DNA of 64,000 nucleotides from Longibacter sp051155795 (GTDB lineage: Bacteria > Bacteroidota > Rhodothermia > Rhodothermales > Salinibacteraceae): contig NZ_DAXETW010000037.1 of NCBI RefSeq assembly GCF_051155795.1, forward strand, positions 34,980-98,979, in the 5' to 3' direction. Below the pieces are notes generated by a model, which saw only the letters and a program-made list of their open reading frames with translations, searched no databases and had not been told where the DNA came from. This document shows positions 1-8,511 of this stretch, in pieces. Positions within the stretch are counted from its first letter, which is position 1; each line of letters starts with the position of its first letter. The position numbers and the translations under genes are program-made.

Positions 1-879
1 GTGGTTCTCCTCGGGTTTTACTACTGGACGCTCAACCAATTTGTCGTTCAGCGAACGCTGGGCGCACGCGATCTCGACCAGGGACGAAAAGGAGCCCTGT
101 TCGCCGGCTTGCTGAAGATCCCGAACCTCTTCATCATGATCCTGCCGGGCGTCTTCGCGATCATTCTCTTCCCGGGCCTGGATAATCCGGACATGGCGTT
201 CCCGACGCTTGCAGCCGAGTTGCTGCCGGTCGGCTTTCGGGGGCTGATCCTGACGGCCCTGATTGCAGCCATCATGTCAAGCCTGGACTCTGCCCTAAAC
301 GCGGCGGCGACGCTGGTCAGCATCGACTTTGTGAAGGAGGCGCGTCCATCCATCGGGGACGACTCGCTCGTCCGCGTGGGACGTGCGTTTACAGCGTTTG
401 CGATGGTTGTCGGCGCTATCTACGCCCCGTCCATCGCATCCTTCGAAAACCTGTTCGAGTACTTCCAGAGCGTTCTTGCCTACGTGACGCCACCGATCGT
501 TGCGGTGTATATCATTGGCCTCTTCTGGAAGCGGGCAAACGGCACCGGATCGTTTGCGGCGATCGTCCTCGGGCTGGTCGTGGGCGTGTCGGCGTTCCTC
601 ACGAAGGAGGTGATGGGCCTGTGGGGGACGTGGGGCTTTCCGGAGCCGCACTACACGTACATGGCGATCGCGATGTTCGTCTTTGGCGGCGTCGTGCTTG
701 CCATCGGGAGCCTTATGACGCCGGCCCCCGACCCGGAGGCGATAGCCGACTACACCTTCACGCAAGAGGTCTTCAAGAAGGATCTGCTCCGACTCGATCG
801 CCCCTGGTACGAAGACATTCGCTACCAGTCCTGTGCGCTGACGGGCGTCATGCTCATGACAATCCTCTACTTCTGGTAG
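1..879 (+). CDS. Sodium:solute symporter (SSS family), 3' part only
   Basis: C-terminal 292 codons of a sodium-coupled transporter of the inner membrane; the 5' part lies outside the window, so the GTG at base 1 is probably not the true start. Hydrophobic helices alternate with short loops, and the stretch LILTALIAAIMSSLDSALNA (residues about 81-100) is typical of the conserved core of SSS proteins, where the Ser residues help form a sodium site. Family members usually have 500-600 residues, so about half is missing. The substrate cannot be read from this part; sugar (SGLT-like) transport is possible. No neighbour explains it further. Confidence 0.85.
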   Translation: MVLLGFYYWTLNQFVVQRTLGARDLDQGRKGALFAGLLKIPNLFIMILPGVFAIILFPGLDNPDMAFPTLAAELLPVGFRGLILTALIAAIMSSLDSALNAAATLVSIDFVKEARPSIGDDSLVRVGRAFTAFAMVVGAIYAPSIASFENLFEYFQSVLAYVTPPIVAVYIIGLFWKRANGTGSFAAIVLGLVVGVSAFLTKEVMGLWGTWGFPEPHYTYMAIAMFVFGGVVLAIGSLMTPAPDPEAIADYTFTQEVFKKDLLRLDRPWYEDIRYQSCALTGVMLMTILYFW

Positions 880-889
880 CACAACGCGA

Positions 890-910
890 CCTGCATATGA
901 GGCATGCAGG
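890..910 (+). other. Short hairpin after the symporter gene
   Basis: Perfect 7-bp inverted repeat CCTGCAT / ATGCAGG with a 7-nt loop, eleven bases after the symporter stop. There is no T-tract, so it is a weak candidate for a terminator or an RNA 3' end; function inferred only from position. Confidence 0.3.
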
Positions 911-1090
911 CGCCGGACGCGCCGTCCGACCGAAGAACAAGGCGGCGTGTCCGGTTGCATGAAAGGTTTGCGCTATCGTAGAATAGAGGCACAGCGCGTG
1001 CGTCCGCCCGGTCGCGGCGGACGAGCAGTCCGGCATGTAATCGTGTCTGCCTCTCCTGTACCTGAGATTCCCCACCCTCCCGTACAACCC

Positions 1091-2017
1091 ATGGTTTCCC
1101 TCTCTCGTATTACCTACGCCACCGGATTCGCTCTGCTTCTCGCCTGTATTCTCGCCGTTCCGGTCGAGGCTCAGCAACTCAAGAAACGCGTCGCCGTCCT
1201 GTCGTTTGACGACAAAACCGACGCTGGGTACTCCTGGGGCGGAACGAAGACGGCCGGGGAGGGCATGTCCGACATGCTCATCACGGAACTCGTGAAGTCG
1301 GACCGGTACACCGTGCTCGAGCGCACGGAGATCAATCAGGTCCTGGAGGAGCAGGATCTCGGCCAACAGGGCATCGTGACCGCTCAGTCAGCAGCGCAGG
1401 CCGGGAAAATGCTTGGTGCCGAGATCGTGATCTTTGGTGCGATCACCGAGTTTGGCTACAAGGAGCGGTCGACGGGCGGCCGGACACGACGATTCGGCGT
1501 CGGCATCAACAGCACGACCGCTGTCGTCGCAACCGACGTTCGCATGGTCGACGCGACCACCGGTGAAATCATGGCCGCCGAAAGCGTCCGGAAAGAAGAA
1601 AGCAAGCGCGGTCTGAGTGTGGACACCGATAAGATCGACTTCGGCTCTCAGAGCGAGTTCGACGAGTCGCTGGTCGGAGAAGCCACTCGCGACGCTATCG
1701 ATGAGATCGTCGGGTTGATCGACGGTAACTCGGGCAATATTAAATGGGGTGCCAGTGTGGTCACTTCCCAGGGCGGAAACGTTTTTATTAACGCCGGGTC
1801 CGCCAGCGGCGTGGAAGTGGGTCAGACCTTCATCGTGAAGCGCGCCGGTGAGAAACTCGTGGACCCCGACACGGGCATCGAACTCGGTGCCGTAGAGAAG
1901 CAGATCGGTACGATCCGGGTAGAGGACAACTCCGTCGGCAACGGGAAAGCCTCCCGCTGTTCCATCGTCTCCGGCTCCGGGTTTGAGCGGGGCGATGTGG
2001 TCCGCATGCAGGAATAA
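1091..2017 (+). CDS. Secreted CsgG-like protein
   Basis: 308-residue exported protein. An N-terminal signal sequence (residues 1-28, ending VEAQ) precedes a CsgG-type fold: KKRVAVLSFDDKT, then MSDMLITELVKSDRYTVLER and LGAEIVIFGAITEFG. This is the arrangement of outer-membrane CsgG/HfaB-like proteins, which often build or attend secretion pores. The last 80 residues (GNVFINAGSASGVEVGQTF onward, ending FERGDVVRMQE) resemble the FlgT C-terminal type domain. The ATG at 1091 was chosen over the upstream frame because it gives the signal peptide directly. LLAC inside the signal could be a lipobox, but cleavage after AQ looks more likely. No curli genes lie nearby, so the cargo is unknown. Confidence 0.8.
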   Translation: MVSLSRITYATGFALLLACILAVPVEAQQLKKRVAVLSFDDKTDAGYSWGGTKTAGEGMSDMLITELVKSDRYTVLERTEINQVLEEQDLGQQGIVTAQSAAQAGKMLGAEIVIFGAITEFGYKERSTGGRTRRFGVGINSTTAVVATDVRMVDATTGEIMAAESVRKEESKRGLSVDTDKIDFGSQSEFDESLVGEATRDAIDEIVGLIDGNSGNIKWGASVVTSQGGNVFINAGSASGVEVGQTFIVKRAGEKLVDPDTGIELGAVEKQIGTIRVEDNSVGNGKASRCSIVSGSGFERGDVVRMQE

Positions 2018-2043
2018 GGTTCACCACGACCTGATACATGACC

Positions 2044-2083
2044 AACGGCAGCCCGCGGGACCCACCCGGGCTGCCGTTTCTTT
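2044..2083 (+). terminator. Rho-independent terminator after the CsgG-like gene
   Basis: GC-rich hairpin AACGGCAGCCCG / CGGGCTGCCGTT followed by TTCTTT, 27 bases after the stop codon at 2017. Confidence 0.8.
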
Positions 2084-2140
2084 ACGCCCCTTGCCCGTGG
2101 CAGAAGGGGGAGAAGGGGAGGTCGTGAAACGGAAGAACGT

Positions 2141-2869
2141 TCACATCGCCGCGCCGCCTCCGTGCACGTCGTTGTAGTCTTCGACGATGGTACGCAAGAA
2201 GTCCATCGGACTCTCGGACGGCTGGACGTTCATCACGTGGGCGAGCACCTCCTGTGTTCGTGAACCCAGCGTTTTCGTATGCAGAGAGCGCCCCTCTTCG
2301 ACGAGCGTGTTCAGTACGTCCCGTGCGATTTGGATGTCGCTGTCTGTTAGCACCGCCACCTGCGGGTACGTCACTTCGTGGTCCTCGGGCGTTTCCAGGT
2401 AAGCCAGGTCCCGGATCTCCGTCTCCTTCCGCTGGCGAACGACTGTCGTTCCCGCGGCGAGATCTCCAAGGCGTTGTCCGTGTTGCGTGACAACGATGGA
2501 GACAAAGCCGACGAAGCCGGTTGTCATCAGAATGTCGAACGGCCGGAGAAGCCAGCGAATGACGTACGCGCCAGGGCTCGGTGCCGTACCGTCCAGATTT
2601 CGCACACGGATGCCCATGACATGTTTGCCGACAGTCTGTCCGTCGTACAGCGCCTCCGCGGCAAGAAAGTAAACGAGTGCGGGGAAGGCCACGAGCACCT
2701 GTACGCTCGCGGACATCCCGAAAAGGAAGCCCGCGATCGGTGCCGCAGTAATTAGGTACGCCGCCAGCGTCGCGTAATCGATGATAGAGGCGAAGAATCG
2801 CGATCCGACGCCTGCGAGTTCTACGCTCAGAGATACGTTCTGAGCGGTCTGGACATCAACGTTTTGCAT
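2141..2869 (-). CDS. RDD family membrane protein
   Basis: 242-residue inner-membrane protein. After a short N-terminus come an RDD-type first helix (GVGSRFFASIIDYATLAAYL, residues about 21-40) with the conserved Arg and Asp, a second helix pair, and the second RDD signature GQTVGKHVMGIRV followed by ALRR/WLLRP-type residues. The last 80 residues are a soluble tail. RDD proteins are small transport-like or accessory membrane proteins of mostly unknown activity. It is divergent from the SpoIIM-like gene, and RDD genes commonly accompany SpoIIM, MoxR and DUF58 genes, so it probably belongs to that cluster. Confidence 0.85.
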   Translation of the reverse strand: MQNVDVQTAQNVSLSVELAGVGSRFFASIIDYATLAAYLITAAPIAGFLFGMSASVQVLVAFPALVYFLAAEALYDGQTVGKHVMGIRVRNLDGTAPSPGAYVIRWLLRPFDILMTTGFVGFVSIVVTQHGQRLGDLAAGTTVVRQRKETEIRDLAYLETPEDHEVTYPQVAVLTDSDIQIARDVLNTLVEEGRSLHTKTLGSRTQEVLAHVMNVQPSESPMDFLRTIVEDYNDVHGGGAAM

Positions 2870-3085
2870 GACGGAGAAATATCATCAGACATATTAGCCG
2901 GGAAACCAACGAGTTAGGATGGCTAAAGCTCCACTTTTGTGAACTTAGTCCTTGGGTTGGGAATCGTTGTTCCTTTCGTCTACATTACTGCAGATTGAGA
3001 TTGAATCATCCCAGTCGAGTATTGTCGACCCGACGCGACAGCCGGCCTGGCCCCGTCGCCCCCGCCAACGTACAGTCAGACGTAG

Positions 3086-4123
3086 ATGCGTGAGGTTGCC
3101 TTTGTCCGAGAAAATGCGGACACGTGGAAAGAATTTGAGCAGATCCTCGAGGGGAAAACGGCGGATCCGGACGAACTGGCGGACTTGTATCTTCGGTTGA
3201 CCGACGATCTGGCGTTTGCACAGACGTATTATCCGGATAGCAGAACGACTGCGTACTTGAACGAATTGTCTACCGGTGTTCACCAGCGGATTTACAGGAC
3301 AAAACCGGTTCAGCGAGGCCGGTATCGCCGCTTCTGGCTTCAAGATGTACCGAGGGCCGTCGCCGGCGCGAACACCGAGTTGATCGTCTCGCTCATCGTC
3401 TTTCTCAGTGCGATTGCCATCGGAATTCTCTCGTCTGCGTATGACCCGGGTTTTGCCCGTCTCATCCTCGGTGATTCATACGTCAACGCCACGCTGGCTA
3501 ACATCCAGTCAGGCGATCCGATGGCGGTCTACAAGAAGATGCATCAGATAGATATGTTTTTGGGCATCGCGCTCAACAACATCCGGGTGTCCATAATGGC
3601 ATTCGCGAGCGGCCTGCTCTTTTCGGTCGGGACTGGATACATTCTGTTTACGAATGGGATTATGATTGGCGCCTTTCACCACCTGTTTGTTAAACACGAC
3701 CTTCTGTTCGACAGTCTCCTCGTGGTCTACATCCACGGAACGCTTGAACTGTCCGCCATCGTCATTGCCGGGGCCGCGGGCCTGGTGCTCGGGAATGGAT
3801 TTTTGTTTCCCGGGACGCAGACGCGCCGCGAATCGTTTGTGCGCGGTGCACGGAAGGGCGCCATCATTCTCATGGGGCTCGTACCGGTTTTCGTCGTGGC
3901 TGCGTTTCTGGAAGGGTTTGTCACCCGACTGACCGACATGCCCGTGGCGTTGAGCCTCATGATCATCGTTTCGTCGGCAACAGCCATCATCGGCTACTTC
4001 GTCGTCCTACCGTTCTGTGTCCTCGATAATGCACCGTCCAACCGTAATCGCCCGGGCCCCGCGCCATCAAAAGAGGATCTGGCTCCCGTAGGAGCCGCCG
4101 TCTCCCGCGTTCACAGCGGATAA
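3086..4123 (+). CDS. SpoIIM-like (stage II sporulation protein M family) membrane protein
   Basis: 345-residue polytopic membrane protein. A soluble N-terminal third (residues 1-95) precedes about six membrane segments. The family hallmark is VYIHGTLELSAIVIAGAAGL (about 215-234), corresponding to the PHGxxEL segment of SpoIIM proteins. The organism shows no sign of sporulating; SpoIIM-like genes in non-spore-formers typically sit beside RDD, DUF4129, MoxR and DUF58 genes, exactly as here. It is the first plus-strand gene of the cluster, 47 bases ahead of the next. A role in envelope remodelling is inference from family and context. Confidence 0.85.
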   Translation: MREVAFVRENADTWKEFEQILEGKTADPDELADLYLRLTDDLAFAQTYYPDSRTTAYLNELSTGVHQRIYRTKPVQRGRYRRFWLQDVPRAVAGANTELIVSLIVFLSAIAIGILSSAYDPGFARLILGDSYVNATLANIQSGDPMAVYKKMHQIDMFLGIALNNIRVSIMAFASGLLFSVGTGYILFTNGIMIGAFHHLFVKHDLLFDSLLVVYIHGTLELSAIVIAGAAGLVLGNGFLFPGTQTRRESFVRGARKGAIILMGLVPVFVVAAFLEGFVTRLTDMPVALSLMIIVSSATAIIGYFVVLPFCVLDNAPSNRNRPGPAPSKEDLAPVGAAVSRVHSG

Positions 4124-4170
4124 ATACGGATTGCTGGATTTGCGTACCCCCCGCTCCCCCTCGGCCTTTT

Positions 4171-5256
4171 ATGTCTGAATCACATATTGAGCTTCGCCAG
4201 AAGCGCTCGCTCACCGACGTCATCAACGCGACGTTCGGATTTATACGGGCAAACGTTCGCATCATCGCGAAGACGCTCGCCTTCATTGTCGGTCCGGTCG
4301 CGTTTTTGAGCCTCGCTGCGGGCCTTTTTCTGACGGTATCGCTGGACATATCGAACGCAGACCGCATCCTGCAGGATTTGTCAAGCGGGTACATCTTGGG
4401 AATGATTGGTGCGGGGGCGATCGTCCTGGTCGTGACGACCGTCGCCGGGTTCCTGTTAACCGTCGCGACCGTGAGCATTGTCAGGCTCTACGACGAGCAT
4501 GGGCCCGGCGCGATTGCGCTCGACGACGTGTGGGGCGAGATGAAAACGCATGGGCCGACACTCCTTCTCATCGCTGTAATGGTGTTTTTCGCTCTCGTAC
4601 TGCCGTATCCCCTCCAGCTGATTCCGTGTCTCGGTCCGATCGTCTACCTCGCGTGGGCGTTGTACGCGCAAACCGTATTCACCATCACCTACTCGGTCTG
4701 CGTGTTCGAACAAAAAAGCGGATGGTCGGCGTTCCAGCGATCGCGTGAACTGCTGAGAGATCACTTCTGGCAGTCTCTGGGCGTGTACCTGATCGCGAAT
4801 TTCCTCGCGCAGATCCTGGCTGCGGGTGCATCGCTTCCTGCAGGTGTTGCCTCCTTCATCGCCGCATTTTTTGCGTGGGGCGACGAAACCACATCCCAGA
4901 GCATCGCTGTTGCCGTAGGCGCGTTTTACGCCGTGCTAGTTTTGGTCGGCGTTGCCCTGTTGATGATCACGATCATTGCGATGTCCTTCCAGTACTTCAA
5001 TCTCGTTGAACGGAGGGAGCATGCCGGGCTCCGGCAGCGCGTCGAAGAAATGGCCGATCGGGCGGGCGTCCCGGATCCCGTCTCCTCTGCAAATGCCCCC
5101 GATCGTCGGCGTGAAGACACGGAGGTACATACCGAAACGGACCCTCCGGTGGAAGCCCAAGATAAGGGGTCCCTCGAGCCCCCGCACCTGGGCGAGGAAG
5201 ATGATGGCGATAGCGGTCCCGATCGGTGGCGACGATCGGATACCGATGCCACGTGA
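4171..5256 (+). CDS. Polytopic membrane protein, MoxR-DUF58 cluster
   Basis: 361 residues, not recognised as a named family. About six hydrophobic segments occupy residues 30-285 (for example LAFIVGPVAFLSLAAGLFL and IAVAVGAFYAVLVLVGVAL), followed by a charged, low-complexity cytoplasmic-looking tail of about 75 residues rich in Asp, Glu and Pro. The layout recalls the membrane domain found in some glycerophosphodiester phosphodiesterases and their stand-alone relatives, but no catalytic part is present. It sits between the SpoIIM-like and DUF4129 genes with gaps of 47 and 32 bases, so it is almost surely co-transcribed with them. Confidence 0.7.
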   Translation: MSESHIELRQKRSLTDVINATFGFIRANVRIIAKTLAFIVGPVAFLSLAAGLFLTVSLDISNADRILQDLSSGYILGMIGAGAIVLVVTTVAGFLLTVATVSIVRLYDEHGPGAIALDDVWGEMKTHGPTLLLIAVMVFFALVLPYPLQLIPCLGPIVYLAWALYAQTVFTITYSVCVFEQKSGWSAFQRSRELLRDHFWQSLGVYLIANFLAQILAAGASLPAGVASFIAAFFAWGDETTSQSIAVAVGAFYAVLVLVGVALLMITIIAMSFQYFNLVERREHAGLRQRVEEMADRAGVPDPVSSANAPDRRREDTEVHTETDPPVEAQDKGSLEPPHLGEEDDGDSGPDRWRRSDTDAT

Positions 5257-5288
5257 TTCTCCCTCCGGCTTCGCCGCTTCTCCTGAAT

Positions 5289-6131
5289 ATGGCCCTCGTC
5301 GTGCCTTCTTCCCCGTTTTCACTTCGCCGGCTATCACGTCTCGCTTGGCGCGGGTGCCTCGTGCTTGCGATGTGCCTGCTCTTGAGCCCCACGACAGCAG
5401 CCGTAACGTACGCTCTCGGCGCGGTCCCGGATACGACGTCGGAGCCGTCGGACGATCTTGTCGTTCGCATGCCGCCGGACGAACGCCTCGCCCGCTATCG
5501 TGCAGACGAGGCGTATTCGTACGTGAAGAAGGAGCCGGATGAGGGAAGCGGGTTTCTGGAGCGACTGATCTGGCGGATGATCGATGTGCTACAGACCGGA
5601 ATGGGGGTAGTCGGCTCGAAATACGCGCTTCATTTCGCAATGGTCTGCGTCATCGTGTACGGTTTTCTGACCCTGCTTCGGATGGAATCGAGCGCTTCCA
5701 GGCGGCCGGACGACGCCCCGCGGTATGACCACGAAGACCTGGACGAGAAGGTGCCGGACGTCGATTTTGACGCACTCATCAGGCAGGCCACCGAGGATGA
5801 GGCCTATCGCTTGACCCTGCGCCTTATGTATCTCCGTGCGCTCCAGGTGCTGGATAGCAACGGCTGGATTCGGTGGGTCCCGGAGCGTACGAATGCGCAG
5901 TACGAGCGCACCCTGCACGCAACGCCGCTCGGAGATACGTTTCAGCGGGCAACCCACATCTTCGACGTTGTTTGGTACGGGGACATCCCGGTCCGCCGCG
6001 CGGACTTCGAACGGTACCGCAGGCCGATCCTCGAAGTGACGGAGAAGGCGAAGATGGAGCGATCCAACTTCGAGCAGCAGTCCGGCCCGACACCGCAACC
6101 TGCCCCATCGGCGGGAGGGGAGGGGTCATGA
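5289..6131 (+). CDS. DUF4129 domain protein
   Basis: 280 residues from the ATG at 5289, which is preferred because it leads directly into an N-terminal signal or anchor (WRGCLVLAMCLLLSPTTAA). A second membrane segment lies near residues 115-135 (YALHFAMVCVIVYGFLTLL). The C-terminal part is the DUF4129 region: EDEAYRLTLRLMYLRALQVL, then WVPERTNAQYERTL and FDVVWYGDIPVRRADFERY. DUF4129 domains occur with MoxR/DUF58/transglutaminase proteins and are thought to serve envelope functions; no enzymatic activity is established. The stop overlaps the start of the DUF4350 gene in an ATGA arrangement, indicating translational coupling. Confidence 0.85.
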   Translation: MALVVPSSPFSLRRLSRLAWRGCLVLAMCLLLSPTTAAVTYALGAVPDTTSEPSDDLVVRMPPDERLARYRADEAYSYVKKEPDEGSGFLERLIWRMIDVLQTGMGVVGSKYALHFAMVCVIVYGFLTLLRMESSASRRPDDAPRYDHEDLDEKVPDVDFDALIRQATEDEAYRLTLRLMYLRALQVLDSNGWIRWVPERTNAQYERTLHATPLGDTFQRATHIFDVVWYGDIPVRRADFERYRRPILEVTEKAKMERSNFEQQSGPTPQPAPSAGGEGS

Positions 6132-7357
6132 CACGATTTGAAAACCGACTTGCCTGGTTCGCCGGCTTATCGCTCGTCGTTTTGATTGCCGTCCGTGCGT
6201 GGATCCCTGAGCCGGTAGACTGGACCGAGACGTTCGAGGCGGACGACAGTCAACCCTATGGAAGTAAAATCCTGTTTGAGACCCTGGATTCGGTTGTGCC
6301 GGCGTCGGGGATTGAGCGCGTTGACCGCTCGCCGTACCTCAAGTTGATGCAGGACACAACAGCACGCGGAACGGCCTACCTGCTTATTACGGACCGGTTC
6401 GACCCGGATGACGCCGAGGCGAATCGGCTTCTGTCCTACGCTCGCCGTGGCAACACCGTGTGGGTTTCCGCACACGCGTACGGTGGCTTGTTTGCAGACA
6501 CGCTAAACCTGGAAGTCGGCGCTCCGCTGGAGGTGCCGACCCTCGGGGTTCGAGCGGATACGGCCGCCTACAGTGCGCTGTCATTCCGAGACCTGCCGAA
6601 GGACGATCAGGAGCGGCCCGTCCGGCGGGCGACCGCTGAACGCTATTTTACGAGCATCGACTCGTCCCGCACCGAGGTGCTCGCGATGAAACCATCGACC
6701 GATGACCCTGATGCCGCCAGCGAGGCCGTGGTGGTCCGAACACGTGTGGGTAAGGGTGCCGTCGTCCTCTCCACGAGCCCACGCATGTTTACGAATGTAG
6801 CTCTGGTAGACGCCATGAGTGCATCGGCCGCATATGTGGTGCTTTCGTACATTCCAATCGATGCGTCAACAGTTTACTGGGACACCCGGCACAAGCCGCT
6901 GGTCTCCGAGGCCGCCACGCCGCTCCGATTTGTGATGAGCGATCCCAACCTGCGGCGCGCCGTCCACATCGTTCTCCTCGGACTCGTTTTCCTGCTGACC
7001 GTGAGCGTTCGTCGACGGCAGCGGGCTGTTCCGACGATAAATCCACCGGAAAACGATACACTCAGCTTCGTGCGAACCGTCGGTGAGATGTACCACCGGG
7101 AGGGTCGCAACGCGGACCTGGCGCAGCGCAAAATTCGACACTTCGAAACCTATCTGCGAACGCACCTCGGAATCACCCTGGACGACGGGTCGTCGGTCGC
7201 CGAATCGCTGGGTCGACGGTCCGGTGCGCCCGGAGAGGTAATTGATGCCGCCCTCCAGTCGGTTCGGGACGCCCGCGACGCCACTGACCTGGACGACCGC
7301 AACCTCAGAACGCTCGTCAATACCATCAACCGTTTGTACCGGCAATCCAATCGGTAG
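6128..7357 (+). CDS. DUF4350 domain protein
   Basis: 409 residues starting at the ATG that overlaps the preceding stop by 4 bases. An N-terminal anchor (WFAGLSLVVLIAVRAWI) is followed by a DUF4350-type region (SQPYGSKILFETLDSV onward; YLLITDRFDPDDAEANRLLS; GNTVWVSAHAYGG), which resembles glutamine-amidotransferase/ThuA-like folds without catalytic residues. A second membrane helix near residue 280 (RAVHIVLLGLVFLLTVSVRR) precedes a cytoplasmic tail of about 120 residues. DUF4350 proteins usually sit directly upstream of MoxR, as here (47-base gap). Function unknown. Confidence 0.8.
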   Translation: MTRFENRLAWFAGLSLVVLIAVRAWIPEPVDWTETFEADDSQPYGSKILFETLDSVVPASGIERVDRSPYLKLMQDTTARGTAYLLITDRFDPDDAEANRLLSYARRGNTVWVSAHAYGGLFADTLNLEVGAPLEVPTLGVRADTAAYSALSFRDLPKDDQERPVRRATAERYFTSIDSSRTEVLAMKPSTDDPDAASEAVVVRTRVGKGAVVLSTSPRMFTNVALVDAMSASAAYVVLSYIPIDASTVYWDTRHKPLVSEAATPLRFVMSDPNLRRAVHIVLLGLVFLLTVSVRRRQRAVPTINPPENDTLSFVRTVGEMYHREGRNADLAQRKIRHFETYLRTHLGITLDDGSSVAESLGRRSGAPGEVIDAALQSVRDARDATDLDDRNLRTLVNTINRLYRQSNR

Positions 7358-7404
7358 TCAGACCGGAATCGCAAGCACCGCTGCCCCCCTCGCACCCTTT
7401 TCCG

Positions 7405-8427
7405 ATGCCCACCATGTCGTCAGAGTCCCCTTCTCCGAACGAATCCTCGCTCGATGGCGCGCCGCCATCGTCTCGCATCGACGCGACGGATCTATCCGCC
7501 GCGGTCGACCGGATCCGGGACGCGATTGGGACGATACTGGTCGGACAGACGGGAATGGTCGACCTGTTCTTGACGGCGCTTCTTGCAAACGGTCATGTGC
7601 TCATCGAAGGCGTGCCCGGGGTGGCGAAGACGCTTACGGCCCGACTCATCGCGCGAGCCCTGGACGTCGACTTTACCCGCATCCAGTTTACGCCCGACCT
7701 GATGCCGAGCGACGTGCTCGGGACCTCCGTCTTTAACCCGAAGACCACCGAGTTCGCCTTTCGCAAAGGCCCGATCTTCTCCAATGTGGTGCTGATCGAC
7801 GAGATCAATCGTGCGCCGGCGAAGACGCAGGCGGCGCTCTTCGAGGTGATGGAGGAGCGTCAGGTAAGTGCCGACGGTACGACGTGGCCGCTGGATGCGC
7901 CGTTCGTCGTGTTTGCCACTCAGAACCCGCTGGAGCACGAGGGTACCTACCGTCTGCCCGAAGCCCAGCTGGACCGGTTCCTGTTCAAAATTCAGGTCGA
8001 TTATCCGAATCTGGAGGAAGAAATCGACATTTTGCGGGGGCATCACGCCGGTCGAGGTCCCGACGCCATCGAACAGGTCGAACCGGTGCTCGAGGCTGAG
8101 TCCCTCCTGCGGTATCGCGCCCTGGTCCGTGAAGTACACGTGGAGCCGGACCTTATGCGGTACATCGCAGAGGTCACGCACCGGACTCGGGAGCACCGGA
8201 TGCTGTCGCTCGGCGCGTCTCCCCGCGCGTCGGTCGCGATTCTCAATGCTGGAAAAGCGTTCGCGATGCTTCGGGGCCGAGACTTCGTGTCGCCCGACGA
8301 TGTCCAGGCCATCGCGCCGGCAGCCCTACGACATCGTCTGATGCTGACACCGGAGCAGGAGATGGAGGGCCGCACCACCGATGAAGTGATTCGGCGCATC
8401 CTGGACGAGGTCGACGTCCCGCGCTAA
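7405..8427 (+). CDS. MoxR-family AAA+ ATPase
   Basis: 340-residue cytoplasmic AAA+ ATPase of the AAA_3/MoxR type. Walker A is GVPGVAKT (residues 69-76), Walker B is VVLIDEIN (about 128-135), followed by the MoxR motif RAPAKTQAALFEVMEERQVS and sensor 1 FATQNPLEHEGTYRLPEAQL. The C-terminal lid follows (SPRASVAILNAGKAFAML). MoxR ATPases act as chaperones that mature or load partner proteins, often VWA-domain proteins. The next gene encodes a VWA lipoprotein and the one after a DUF58 protein, so these are likely partners. A second ATG at 7414 is an alternative start. Confidence 0.93.
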   Translation: MPTMSSESPSPNESSLDGAPPSSRIDATDLSAAVDRIRDAIGTILVGQTGMVDLFLTALLANGHVLIEGVPGVAKTLTARLIARALDVDFTRIQFTPDLMPSDVLGTSVFNPKTTEFAFRKGPIFSNVVLIDEINRAPAKTQAALFEVMEERQVSADGTTWPLDAPFVVFATQNPLEHEGTYRLPEAQLDRFLFKIQVDYPNLEEEIDILRGHHAGRGPDAIEQVEPVLEAESLLRYRALVREVHVEPDLMRYIAEVTHRTREHRMLSLGASPRASVAILNAGKAFAMLRGRDFVSPDDVQAIAPAALRHRLMLTPEQEMEGRTTDEVIRRILDEVDVPR

Positions 8428-8511
8428 CCCGTCGTCCATGCGAATCGCACCTCCACTTGCGTTTCCTTCGTGCGCGCCGCGACCGATTCTTTCTCAGATG
8501 CCCTCAGTACC

